From NCBI GenBank assembly GCA_035610365.1, contig CM069434.1, positions 29,970,238 through 30,034,237 on the forward strand: 64,000 nt of DNA, given 5' to 3'. Positions within the stretch are counted from its first letter, which is position 1; every line of letters begins with the position of its first letter. A program made the position numbers and the translations under genes. The stretch is from Aquatica leii. Lineage: Eukaryota > Arthropoda > Insecta > Coleoptera > Lampyridae. Below, piece after piece: positions 36,901-50,800 of the stretch. Under the pieces are notes generated by a model. The model did not search any database. It worked only from the letters and a program-made list of their open reading frames with translations, and was not told where the DNA came from.

Positions 36901-39900
36901 CGACACAGTAAATACTGCCTTATAACAAGCATTGATTTAACGCATCGCAGGCTCTGGTAGTTACATTTTACATAGTTTTTTGAAAAATCTGTTTGTTCTT
37001 ATTCCTATTTATGCAATTGACAAAATGTATAGATAATACTGTCTGCAAACGACACAGTAAATACTGCCTTATAACAAGCATTGATTTAACGCATCGCAGG
37101 CTCTGGTAGTTACATTTTACATAGTTTTTTGAAAAATCTGTTTGTTCTTATTCCCATTTATGCAATTGACAAAATGTATAGATAATACTGTCTGCAAACG
37201 ACACAGTAAATACTGCCTTATAACAAGCATTGATTTAACGCATCGCAGGCTCTGGTAGTTACATTTTACATAGTTTTTGAAAAATCTGTTTGTTCTTATT
37301 CCTATTTATGCAATTGACAAAATGTATAGATAATACTGTCTGCAAACGACACAGTAAATACTGCCTTATAACAAGCATTGATTTAACGCATCGCAGGCTC
37401 TGGTAGTTACATTTTACATAGTTTTTTGAAAAATCTGTTTGTTCTTATTCCTATTTATGCAATTGACAAAATGTATAGATAATACTGTCTGCAAACGACA
37501 CAGTAAATACTGCCTTATAACAAGCATTGATTTAACGCATCGCAGGCTCTGGTAGTTACATTTTACATAGTTTTTGAAAAATCTGTTTGTTCTTATTCCT
37601 ATTTATGCAATTGACAAAATGTATAGATAATACTGTCTGCAAACGACACAGTAAATACTGCCTTATAACAAGCATTGATTTAACGCATCGCAGGCTCTGG
37701 TAGTTACATTTTACATAGTTTTTGAAAAATCTGTTTGTTCTTATTCCTATTTATGCAATTGACAAAATGTATAGATAATACTGTCTGCAAACGACACAGT
37801 AAATACTGCCTTATAACAAGCATTGATTTAACGCATCGCAGGCTCTGGTAGTTACATTTTACATAGTTTTTTGAAAAATCTGTTTGTTCTTATTCCTATT
37901 TATGCAATTGACAAAATGTATAGATAATACTGTCTGCAAACGACACAGTAAATACTGCCTTATAACAAGCATTGATTTAACGCATCGCAGGCTCTGGTAG
38001 TTACATTTTACATAGTTTTTTGAAAAATCTGTTTGTTCTTATTCCTATTTATGCAATTGACAAAATGTATAGATAATACTGTCTGCAAACGACACAGTAA
38101 ATACTGCCTTATAACAAGCATTGATTTAACGCATCGCAGGCTTTGGTAGTTACATTTTACATAGTTTTTGAAAAATCTGTTTGTTCTTATTCCTTTTTAT
38201 GCAATTGACAAAATGTATAGATAATACTGTCTGCAAACGACACAGTAAATACTGCCTTATAACAAGCATTGATTTAACGCATCGCAGGCTCTGGTAGTTA
38301 CATTTTACATAGTTTTTGAAAAATCTGTTTGTTCTTATTCCTATTTATGCAATTGACAAAATGTATAGATAATACTGTCTGCAAACGACACAGTAAATAC
38401 TGCCTTATAACAAGCATTGATTTAACGCATCGCAGGCTCTGGTAGTTACATTTTACATAGTTTTTTGAAAAATCTGTTTGTTCTTATTCCTATTTATGCA
38501 ATTGACAAAATGTATAGATAATACTGTCTGCAAACGACACAGTAAATACTGCCTTATAACAAGCATTGATTTAACGCATCGCAGGCTCTGGTAGTTACAT
38601 TTTACATAGTTTTTTGAAAAATCTGTTTGTTCTTATTCCTATTTATGCAATTGACAAAATGTATAGATAATACTGTCTGCAAACGACACAGTAAATACTG
38701 CCTTATAACAAGCATTGATTTAACGCATCGCAGGCTCTGGTAGTTACATTTTACATAGTTTTTTGAAAAATCTGTTTGTTCTTATTCCCATTTATGCAAT
38801 TGACAAAATGTATAGATAATACTGTCTGCAAACGACACAGTAAATACTGCCTTATAACAAGCATTGATTTAACGCATCGCAGGCTCTGGTAGTTACATTT
38901 TACATAGTTTTTTGAAAAATCTGTTTGTTCTTATTCCTATTTATGCAATTGACAAAATGTATAGATAATACTGTCTGCAAACGACACAGTAAATACTGCC
39001 TTATAACAAGCATTGATTTAACGCATCGCAGGCTCTGGTAGTTACATTTTACATAGTTTTTTGAAAAATCTGTTTGTTCTTATTCCTATTTATGCAATTG
39101 ACAAAATGTATAGATAATACTGTCTGCAAACGACACAGTAAATACTGCCTTATAACAAGCATTGATTTAACGCATCGCAGGCTCTGGTAGTTACATTTTA
39201 CATAGTTTTTGAAAAATCTGTTTGTTCTTATTCCTATTTATGCAATTGACAAAATGTATAGATAATACTGTCTGCAAACGACACAGTAAATACTGCCTTA
39301 TAACAAGCATTGATTTAACGCATCGCAGGCTCTGGTAGTTACATTTTACGTAGTTTTTGAAAAATCTGTTTGTTCTTATTCCTATTTATGCAATTGACAA
39401 AATGTATAGATAATACTGTCTGCAAACGACACAGTAAATACTGCCTTATAACAAGCATTGATTTAACGCATCGCAGGCTCTGGTAGTTACATTTTACATA
39501 GTTTTTTGAAAAATCTGTTTGTTCTTATTCCTATTTATGCAATTGACAAAATGTATAGATAATACTGTCTGCAAACGACACAGTAAATACTGCCTTATAA
39601 CAAGCATTGATTTAACGCATCGCAGGCTCTGGTAGTTACATTTTACATAGTTTTTTGAAAAATCTGTTTGTTCTTATTCCTATTTATGCAATTGACAAAA
39701 TGTATAGATAATACTGTCTGCAAACGACACAGTAAATACTGCCTTATAACAAGCATTGATTTAACGCATCGCAGGCTCTGGTAGTTACATTTTACATAGT
39801 TTTTGAAAAATCTGTTTGTTCTTATTCCTATTTATGCAATTGACAAAATGTATAGATAATACTGTCTGCAAACGACACAGTAAATACTGCCTTATAACAA

Positions 39901-42900
39901 GCATTGATTTAACGCATCGCAGGCTCTGGTAGTTACATTTTACATAGTTTTTGAAAAATCTGTTTGTTCTTATTCCTATTTATGCAATTGACAAAATGTA
40001 TAGATAATACTGTCTGCAAACGACACAGTAAATACTGCCTTATAACAAGCATTGATTTAACGCATCGCAGGCTCTGGTAGTTACATTTTACATAGTTTTT
40101 GAAAAATCTGTTTGTTCTTATTCCTATTTATGCAATTGACAAAATGTATAGATAATACTGTCTGCAAACGACACAGTAAATACTGCCTTATAACAAGCAT
40201 TGATTTAACGCATCGCAGGCTCTGGTAGTTACATTTTACATAGTTTTTTGAAAAATCTGTTTGTTCTTATTCCTATTTATGCAATTGACAAAATGTATAG
40301 ATAATACTGTCTGCAAACGACACAGTAAATACTGCCTTATAACAAGCATTGATTTAACGCATCGCAGGCTCTGGTAGTTACATTTTACATAGTTTTTTGA
40401 AAAATCTGTTTGTTCTTATTCCTATTTATGCAATTGACAAAATGTATAGATAATACTGTCTGCAAACGACACAGTAAATACTGCCTTATAACAAGCATTG
40501 ATTTAACGCATCGCAGGCTCTGGTAGTTACATTTTACATAGTTTTTGAAAAATCTGTTTGTTCTTATTCCTATTTATGCAATTGACAAAATGTATAGATA
40601 ATACTGTCTGCAAACGACACAGTAAATACTGCCTTATAACAAGCATTGATTTAACGCATCGCAGGCTCTGGTAGTTACATTTTACATAGTTTTTTGAAAA
40701 ATCTGTTTGTTCTTATTCCTATTTATGCAATTGACAAAATGTATAGATAATACTGTCTGCAAACGACACAGTAAATACTGCCTTATAACAAGCATTGATT
40801 TAACGCATCGCAGGCTCTGGTAGTTACATTTTACATAGTTTTTGAAAAATCTGTTTGTTCTTATTCCTATTTATGCAATTGACAAAATGTATAGATAATA
40901 CTGTCTGCAAACGACACAGTAAATACTGCCTTATAACAAGCATTGATTTAACGCATCGCAGGCTCTGGTAGTTACATTTTACATAGTTTTTGAAAAATCT
41001 GTTTGTTCTTATTCCTATTTATGCAATTGACAAAATGTATAGATAATACTGTCTGCAAACGACACAGTAAATACTGCCTTATAACAAGCATTGATTTAAC
41101 GCATCGCAGGCTCTGGTAGTTACATTTTACATAGTTTTTTGAAAAATCTGTTTGTTCTTATTCCCATTTATGCAATTGACAAAATGTATAGATAATACTG
41201 TCTGCAAACGACACAGTAAATACTGCCTTATAACAAGCATTGATTTAACGCATCGCAGGCTCTGGTAGTTACATTTTACATAGTTTTTTGAAAAATCTGT
41301 TTGTTCTTATTCCTATTTATGCAATTGACAAAATGTATAGATAATACTGTCTGCAAACGACACAGTAAATACTGCCTTATAACAAGCATTGATTTAACGC
41401 ATCGCAGGCTCTGGTAGTTACATTTTACATAGTTTTTTGAAAAATCTGTTTGTTCTTATTCCTATTTATGCAATTGACAAAATGTATAGATAATACTGTC
41501 TGCAAACGACACAGTAAATACTGCCTTATAACAAGCATTGATTTAACGCATCGCAGGCTCTGGTAGTTACATTTTACATAGTTTTTGAAAAATCTGTTTG
41601 TTCTTATTCCTATTTATGCAATTGACAAAATGTATAGATAATACTGTCTGCAAACGACACAGTAAATACTGCCTTATAACAAGCATTGATTTAACGCATC
41701 GCAGGCTCTGGTAGTTACATTTTACATAGTTTTTTGAAAAATCTGTTTGTTCTTATTCCTATTTATGCAATTGACAAAATGTATAGATAATACTGTCTGC
41801 AAACGACACAGTAAATACTGCCTTATAACAAGCATTGATTTAACGCATCGCAGGCTCTGGTAGTTACATTTTACATAGTTTTTTGAAAAATCTGTTTGTT
41901 CTTATTCCCATTTATGCAATTGACAAAATGTATAGATAATACTGTCTGCAAACGACACAGTAAATACTGCCTTATAACAAGCATTGATTTAACGCATCGC
42001 AGGCTCTGGTAGTTACATTTTACATAGTTTTTTGAAAAATCTGTTTGTTCTTATTCCTATTTATGCAATTGACAAAATGTATAGATAATACTGTCTGCAA
42101 ACGACACAGTAAATACTGCCTTATAACAAGCATTGATTTAACGCATCGCAGGCTCTGGTAGTTACATTTTACATAGTTTTTGAAAAATCTGTTTGTTCTT
42201 ATTCCTATTTATGCAATTGACAAAATGTATAGATAATACTGTCTGCAAACGACACAGTAAATACTGCCTTATAACAAGCATTGATTTAACGCATCGCAGG
42301 CTCTGGTAGTTACATTTTACATAGTTTTTTGAAAAATCTGTTTGTTCTTATTCCTATTTATGCAATTGACAAAATGTATAGATAATACTGTCTGCAAACG
42401 ACACAGTAAATACTGCCTTATAACAAGCATTGATTTAACGCATCGCAGGCTCTGGTAGTTACATTTTACATAGTTTTTGAAAAATCTGTTTGTTCTTATT
42501 CCCATTTATGCAATTGACAAAATGTATAGATAATACTGTCTGCAAACGACACAGTAAATACTGCCTTATAACAAGCATTGATTTAACGCATCGCAGGCTC
42601 TGGTAGTTACATTTTACATAGTTTTTGAAAAATCTGTTTGTTCTTATTCCTATTTATGCAATTGACAAAATGTATAGATAATACTGTCTGCAAACGACAC
42701 AGTAAATACTGCCTTATAACAAGCATTGATTTAACGCATCGCACGCTCGGGTAGTTACATTTTACATAGTTTTTGAAAAATCTGTTTGTTCTTATTCCTA
42801 TTTATGCAATTGACAAAATGTATAGATAATACTGTCTGCAAACGACACAGTAAATACTGCCTTATAACAAGCATTGATTTAACGCATCGCAGGCTCTGGT

Positions 42901-44800
42901 AGTTACATTTTACATAGTTTTTTGAAAAATCTGTTTGTTCTTATTCCTATTTATGCAATTGACAAAATGTATAGATAATACTGTCTGCAAACGACACAGT
43001 AAATACTGCCTTATAACAAGCATTGATTTAACGCATCGCAGGCTCTGGTAGTTACATTTTACATAGTTTTTTAAAAATCTGTTTGTTCTTATTCCTATTT
43101 ATGCAATTGACAAAATGTATAGATAATACTGTCTGCAAACGACACAGTAAATACTGCCTTATAACAAGCATTGATTTAACGCATCGCAGGCTCTGGTAGT
43201 TACATTTTACATAGTTTTTGAAAAATCTGTTTGTTCTTATTCCTATTTATGCAATTGACAAAATGTATAGATAATACTGTCTGCAAACGACACAGTAAAT
43301 ACTGCCTTATAACAAGCATTGATTTAACGCATCGCAGGCTCTGGTAGTTACATTTTACATAGTTTTTTGAAAAATCTGTTTGTTCTTATTCCTATTTATG
43401 CAATTGACAAAATGTATAGATAATACTGTCTGCAAACGACACAGTAAATACTGCCTTATAACAAGCATTGATTTAACGCATCGCAGGCTCTGGTAGTTAC
43501 ATTTTACATAGTTTTTTGAAAAATCTGTTTGTTCTTATTCCTATTTATGCAATTGACAAAATGTATAGATAATACTGTCTGCAAACGACACAGTAAATAC
43601 TGCCTTATAACAAGCATTGATTTAACGCATCGCAGGCTCTGGTAGTTACATTTTACATAGTTTTTTGAAAAATCTGTTTGTTCTTATTCCTATTTATGCA
43701 ATTGACAAAATGTATAGATAATACTGTCTGCAAACGACACAGTAAATACTGCCTTATAACAAGCATTGATTTAACGCATCGCAGGCTCTGGTAGTTACAT
43801 TTTACATAGTTTTTGAAAAATCTGTTTGTTCTTATTCCTATTTATGCAATTGACAAAATGTATAGATAATACTGTCTGCAAACGACACAGTAAATACTGC
43901 CTTATAACAAGCATTGATTTAACGCATCGCAGGCTCTGGTAGTTACATTTTACATAGTTTTTGAAAAATCTGTTTGTTCTTATTCCTATTTATGCAATTG
44001 ACAAAATGTATAGATAATACTGTCTGCAAACGACACAGTAAATACTGCCTTATAACAAGCATTGATTTAACGCATCGCAGGCTCTGGTAGTTACATTTTA
44101 CATAGTTTTTGAAAAATCTGTTTGTTCTTATTCCTATTTATGCAATTGACAAAATGTATAGATAATACTGTCTGCAAACGACACAGTAAATACTGCCTTA
44201 TAACAAGCATTGATTTAACGCATCGCAGGCTCTGGTAGTTACATTTTACATAGTTTTTGAAAAATCTGTTTGTTCTTATTCCTATTTATGCAATTGACAA
44301 AATGTATAGATAATACTGTCTGCAAACGACACAGTAAATACTGCCTTATAACAAGCATTGATTTAACGCATCGCAGGCTCTGGTAGTTACATTTTACATA
44401 GTTTTTTGAAAAATCTGTTTGTTCTTATTCCTATTTATGCAATTGACAAAATGTATAGATAATACTGTCTGCAAACGACACAGTAAATACTGCCTTATAA
44501 CAAGCATTGATTTAACGCATCGCAGGCTCTGGTAGTTACATTTTACATAGTTTTTGAAAAATCTGTTTGTTCTTATTCCTATTTATGCAATTGACAAAAT
44601 GTATAGATAATACTGTCTGCAAACGACACAGTAAATACTGCCTTATAACAAGCATTGATTTAACGCATCGCAGGCTCTGGTAGTTACATTTTACATAGTT
44701 TTTTGAAAAATCTGTTTGTTCTTATTCCTATTTATGCAATTGACAAAATGTATAGATAATACTGTCTGCAAACGACACAGTAAATACTGCCTTATAACAA
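22000..44800 (+). repeat. Core of satellite array, T form dominant
   Basis: In this stretch nearly all units read CCTAT at the C/T site. By eye I found about 17 C-form units among roughly 150 (for example near 26.3, 27.5, 28.1, 30.2, 31.7, 33.1, 33.7 and 35.2 kb). T5 and T6 units are mixed throughout. No ACACAATGA variant was seen here. Counts are by reading, not by computation. Confidence 0.7.
32941..33050 (+). repeat. Strongly mutated satellite unit
   Basis: Within about 60 bp the unit has a dozen or so substitutions (GGCAGTT for GGTAGTT, TAGTGTGGTG for the T-tract, then several more up to TATTTTTGC), and ACGATACAG follows further on. Neighbouring units are normal. Most changes create a G on this strand. 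It may be a low-quality base-call patch or a truly damaged copy. Confidence 0.75.
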
Positions 44801-47800
44801 GCATTGATTTAACGCATCGCAGGCTCTGGTAGTTACTTAGTACATAGTTCTTGAAAAATCTGTTTGTTCTTATTCCCATTTATGCAATTGACAAAATGTA
44901 TAGATAATACTGTCTGCAAACGACACAGTAAATACTGCCTTATAACAAGCATTGATTTAACGCATCGCAGGCTATGGTAGTTACATTTTACATAGTTTTT
45001 TGAAAAATCTGTTTGTTCTTATTCCCATTTATGCAATTGACAAAATGTATAGATAATACTGTCTGCAAACGACACAGTAAATACTGCCTTATAACAAGCA
45101 TTGATTTAACGCATCGCAGGCTCTGGTAGTTACATTTTACATAGTTTCTTGAAAAATCTGTTTGTTCTTATTCCTATTTATGCAATTGACAAAATGTATA
45201 GATAATACTGTCTGCAAACGACACAGTAAATACTGCCTTATAACAAGCATTGATTTAACGCATCGCAGGCTCTGGTAGTTACATTTTACATAGTTTTTTG
45301 AAAAATCTGTTTGTTCTTATTCCTATTTATGCAATTGACAAAATGTATAGATAATACTGTCTGCAAACGACACAGTAAATACTGCCTTATAACAAGCATT
45401 GATTTAACGCATCGCAGGCTCTGGTAGTTACATTTTACATAGTTTTTTGAAAAATCTGTTTGTTCTTATTCCTATTTATGCAATTGACAAAATGTATAGA
45501 TAATACTGTCTGCAAACGACACAGTAAATACTGCCTTATAACAAGCATTGATTTAACGCATCGCAGGCTCTGGTAGTTACATTTTACATAGTTTTTGAAA
45601 AATCTGTTTGTTCTTATTCCTATTTATGCAATTGACAAAATGTATAGATAATACTGTCTGCAAACGACACAGTAAATACTGCCTTATAACAAGCATTGAT
45701 TTAACGCATCGCAGGCTCTGGTAGTTACATTTTACATAGTTTTTTGAAAAATCTGTTTGTTCTTATTCCTATTTATGCAATTGACAAAATGTATAGATAA
45801 TACTGTCTGCAAACGACACAGTAAATACTGCCTTATAACAAGCATTGATTTAACGCATCGCAGGCTCTGGTAGTTACATTTTACATAGTTTTTGAAAAAT
45901 CTGTTTGTTCTTATTCCCATTTATGCAATTGACAAAATGTATAGATAATACTGTCTGCAAACGACACAGTAAATACTGCCTTATAACAAGCATTGATTTA
46001 ACGCATCGCAGGCTCTGGTAGTTACATTTTACATAGTTTTTTGAAAAATCTGTTTGTTCTTATTCCTATTTATGCAATTGACAAAATGTATAGATAATAC
46101 TGTCTGCAAACGACACAGTAAATACTGCCTTATAACAAGCATTGATTTAACGCATCGCAGGCTCTGGTAGTTACATTTTACATAGTTTTTGAAAAATCTG
46201 TTTGTTCTTATTCCCATTTATGCAATTGACAAAATGTATAGATAATACTGTCTGCAAACGACACAGTAAATACTGCCTTATAACAAGCATTGATTTAACG
46301 CATCGCAGGCTCTGGTAGTTACATTTTACATAGTTTTTGAAAAATCTGTTTGTTCTTATTCCTATTTATGCAATTGACAAAATGTATAGATAATACTGTC
46401 TGCAAACGACACAGTAAATACTGCCTTATAACAAGCATTGATTTAACGCATCGCAGGCTCTGGTAGTTACATTTTACATAGTTTTTTGAAAAATCTGTTT
46501 GTTCTTATTCCTATTTATGCAATTGACAAAATGTATAGATAATACTGTCTGCAAACGACACAGTAAATACTGCCTTATAACAAGCATTGATTTAACGCAT
46601 CGCAGGCTCTGGTAGTTACATTTTACATAGTTTTTGAAAAATCTGTTTGTTCTTATTCCTATTTATGCAATTGACAAAATGTATAGATAATACTGTCTGC
46701 AAACGACACAGTAAATACTGCCTTATAACAAGCATTGATTTAACGCATCGCAGGCTCTGGTAGTTACATTTTACATAGTTTTTTGAAAAATCTGTTTGTT
46801 CTTATTCCTATTTATGCAATTGACAAAATGTATAGATAATACTGTCTGCAAACGACACAGTAAATACTGCCTTATAACAAGCATTGATTTAACGCATCGC
46901 AGGCTCTGGTAGTTACATTTTACATAGTTTTTTGAAAAATCTGTTTGTTCTTATTCCCATTTATGCAATTGACAAAATGTATAGATAATACTGTCTGCAA
47001 ACGACACAGTAAATACTGCCTTATAACAAGCATTGATTTAACGCATCGCAGGCTCTGGTAGTTACATTTTACATAGTTTTTTGAAAAATCTGTTTGTTCT
47101 TATTCCTATTTATGCAATTGACAAAATGTATAGATAATACTGTCTGCAAACGACACAGTAAATACTGCCTTATAACAAGCATTGATTTAACGCATCGCAG
47201 GCTCTGGTAGTTACATTTTACATAGTTTTTGAAAAATCTGTTTGTTCTTATTCCTATTTATGCAATTGACAAAATGTATAGATAATACTGTCTGCAAACG
47301 ACACAGTAAATACTGCCTTATAACAAGCATTGATTTAACGCATCGCAGGCTCTGGTAGTTACATTTTACATAGTTTTTGAAAAATCTGTTTGTTCTTATT
47401 CCCATTTATGCAATTGACAAAATGTATAGATAATACTGTCTGCAAACGACACAGTAAATACTGCCTTATAACAAGCATTGATTTAACGCATCGCAGGCTC
47501 TGGTAGTTACATTTTACATAGTTTTTTGAAAAATCTGTTTGTTCTTATTCCTATTTATGCAATTGACAAAATGTATAGATAATACTGTCTGCAAACGACA
47601 CAGTAAATACTGCCTTATAACAAGCATTGATTTAACGCATCGCAGGCTCTGGTAGTTACATTTTACATAGTTTTTGAAAAATCTGTTTGTTCTTATTCCC
47701 ATTTATGCAATTGACAAAATGTATAGATAATACTGTCTGCAAACGACACAGTAAATACTGCCTTATAACAAGCATTGATTTAACGCATCGCAGGCTCTGG

Positions 47801-50800
47801 TAGTTACATTTTACATAGTTTTTGAAAAATCTGTTTGTTCTTATTCCTATTTATGCAATTGACAAAATGTATAGATAATACTGTCTGCAAACGACACAGT
47901 AAATACTGCCTTATAACAAGCATTGATTTAACGCATCGCAGGCTCTGGTAGTTACATTTTACTTAGTTTTTGAAAAATCTGTTTGTTCTTATTCCCATTT
48001 ATGCAATTGACAAAATGTATAGATAATACTGTCTGCAAACGACACAGTAAATACTGCCTTATAACAAGCATTGATTTAACGCATCGCAGGCTCTGGTAGT
48101 TACATTTTACATAGTTTTTGAAAAATCTGTTTGTTCTTATTCCCATTTATGCAATTGACAAAATGTATAGATAATACTGTCTGCAAACGACACAGTAAAT
48201 ACTGCCTTATAACAAGCATTGATTTAACGCATCGCAGGCTCTGGTAGTTACATTTTACATAGTTTTTGAAAAATCTGTTTGTTCTTATTCCTATTTATGC
48301 AATTGACAAAATGTATAGATAATACTGTCTGCAAACGACACAGTAAATACTGCCTTATAACAAGCATTGATTTAACGCATCGCAGGCTCTGGTAGTTACA
48401 TTTTACATAGTTTTTTAAAAATCTGTTTGTTCTTATTCCTATTTATGCAATTGACAAAATGTATAGATAATACTGTCTGCAAACGACACAGTAAATACTG
48501 CCTTATAACAAGCATTGATTTAACGCATCGCAGGCTCTGGTAGTTACATTTTACATAGTTTTTGAAAAATCTGTTTGTTCTTATTCCCATTTATGCAATT
48601 GACAAAATGTATAGATAATACTGTCTGCAAACGACACAGTAAATACTGCCTTATAACAAGCATTGATTTAACGCATCGCAGGCTCTGGTAGTTACATTTT
48701 ACATAGTTTTTCGAAAAATCTGTTTGTTCTTATTCCTATTTATGCAATTGACAAAATGTATAGATAATACTGTCTGCAAACGACACAGTAAATACTGCCT
48801 TATAACAAGCATTGATTTAACGCATCGCAGGCTCTGGTAGTTACATTTTACATAGTTTTTCGAAAAATCTGTTTGTTCTTATTCCCATTTATGCAATTGA
48901 CAAAATGTATAGATAATACTGTCTGCAAACGACACAGTAAATACTGCCTTATAACAAGCATTGATTTAACGCATCGCAGGCTCTGGTAGTTACATTTTAC
49001 ATAGATTTCTGAAAAATCTGGTTGTTCTTATTCCCATTTATGCAATTGACAAAATGTATAGATAATACTGTCTGCAAACGACACAGTAAATACTGCCTTA
49101 TAACAAGCATTGATTTAACGCATCGCAGGCTCTGGTAGTTACATTTTACATAGTTTTTTAAAAAATCTGTTTGTTCTTATTCCTATTTATGCAATTGACA
49201 AAATGTATAGATAATACTGTCTGCAAACGACACAGTAAATACTGCCTTATAACAAGCATTGATTTAACGCATCGCAGGCTCTGGTAGTTACATTTTACAT
49301 AGTTTTTTAAAAATCTGTTTGTTCTTATTCCTATTTATGCAATTGACAAAATGTATAGATAATACTGTCTGCAAACGACACAGTAAATACTGCCTTATAA
49401 CAAGCATTGATTTAACGCATCGCAGGCTCTGGTAGTTACATTTTACATAGTTTTTGAAAAATCTGTTTGTTCTTATTCCTATTTATGCAATTGACAAAAT
49501 GTATAGATAATACTGTCTGCAAACGACACAGTAAATACTGCCTTATAACAAGCATTGATTTAACGCATCGCAGGCTCTGGTAGTTACATTTTACATAGTT
49601 TTTGAAAAATCTGTTTGTTCTTATTCCCATTTATGCAATTGACAAAATGTATAGATAATACTGTCTGCAAACGACACAGTAAATACTGCCTTATAACAAG
49701 CATTGATTTAACGCATCGCAGGCTCTGGTAGTTACATTTTACATAGTTTTTGAAAAATCTGTTTGTTCTTATTCCCATTTATGCAATTGACAAAATGTAT
49801 AGATAATACTGTCTGCAAACGACACAGTAAATACTGCCTTATAACAAGCATTGATTTAACGCATCGCAGGCTCTGGTAGTTACATTTTACATAGTTTTTG
49901 AAAAATCTGTTTGTTCTTATTCCTATTTATGCAATTGACAAAATGTATAGATAATACTGTCTGCAAACGACACAGTAAATACTGCCTTATAACAAGCATT
50001 GATTTAACGCATCGCAGGCTCTGGTAGTTACATTTTACATAGTTTTTTGAAAAATCTGTTTGTTCTTATTCCCATTTATGCAATTGACAAAATGTATAGA
50101 TAATACTGTCTGCAAACGACACAGTAAATACTGCCTTATAACAAGCATTGATTTAACGCATCGCAGGCTCTGGTAGTTACATTTTACATAGTTTTTGAAA
50201 AATCTGTTTGTTCTTATTCCTATTTATGCAATTGACAAAATGTATAGATAATACTGTCTGCAAACGACACAGTAAATACTGCCTTATAACAAGCATTGAT
50301 TTAACGCATCGCAGGCTCTGGTAGTTACATTTTACATAGTTTTTTGAAAAATCTGTTTGTTCTTATTCCCATTTATGCAATTGACAAAATGTATAGATAA
50401 TACTGTCTGCAAACGACACAGTAAATACTGCCTTATAACAAGCATTGATTTAACGCATCGCAGGCTCTGGTAGTTACATTTTACATAGTTTTTTGAAAAA
50501 TCTGTTTGTTCTTATTCCTATTTATGCAATTGACAAAATGTATAGATAATACTGTCTGCAAACGACACAGTAAATACTGCCTTATAACAAGCATTGATTT
50601 AACGCATCGCAGGCTCTGGTAGTTACATTTTACATAGTTTTCTGAAAAGTCTGTTTGTTCTTATTCCCATTTATGCAATTGACAAAATGTATAGATAATA
50701 CTGTCTGCAAACGACACAGTAAATACTGCCTTATAACAAGCATTGATTTAACGCATCGCAGGCTCTGGTAGTTACATTTTACATAGTTTTTTGAAAAATC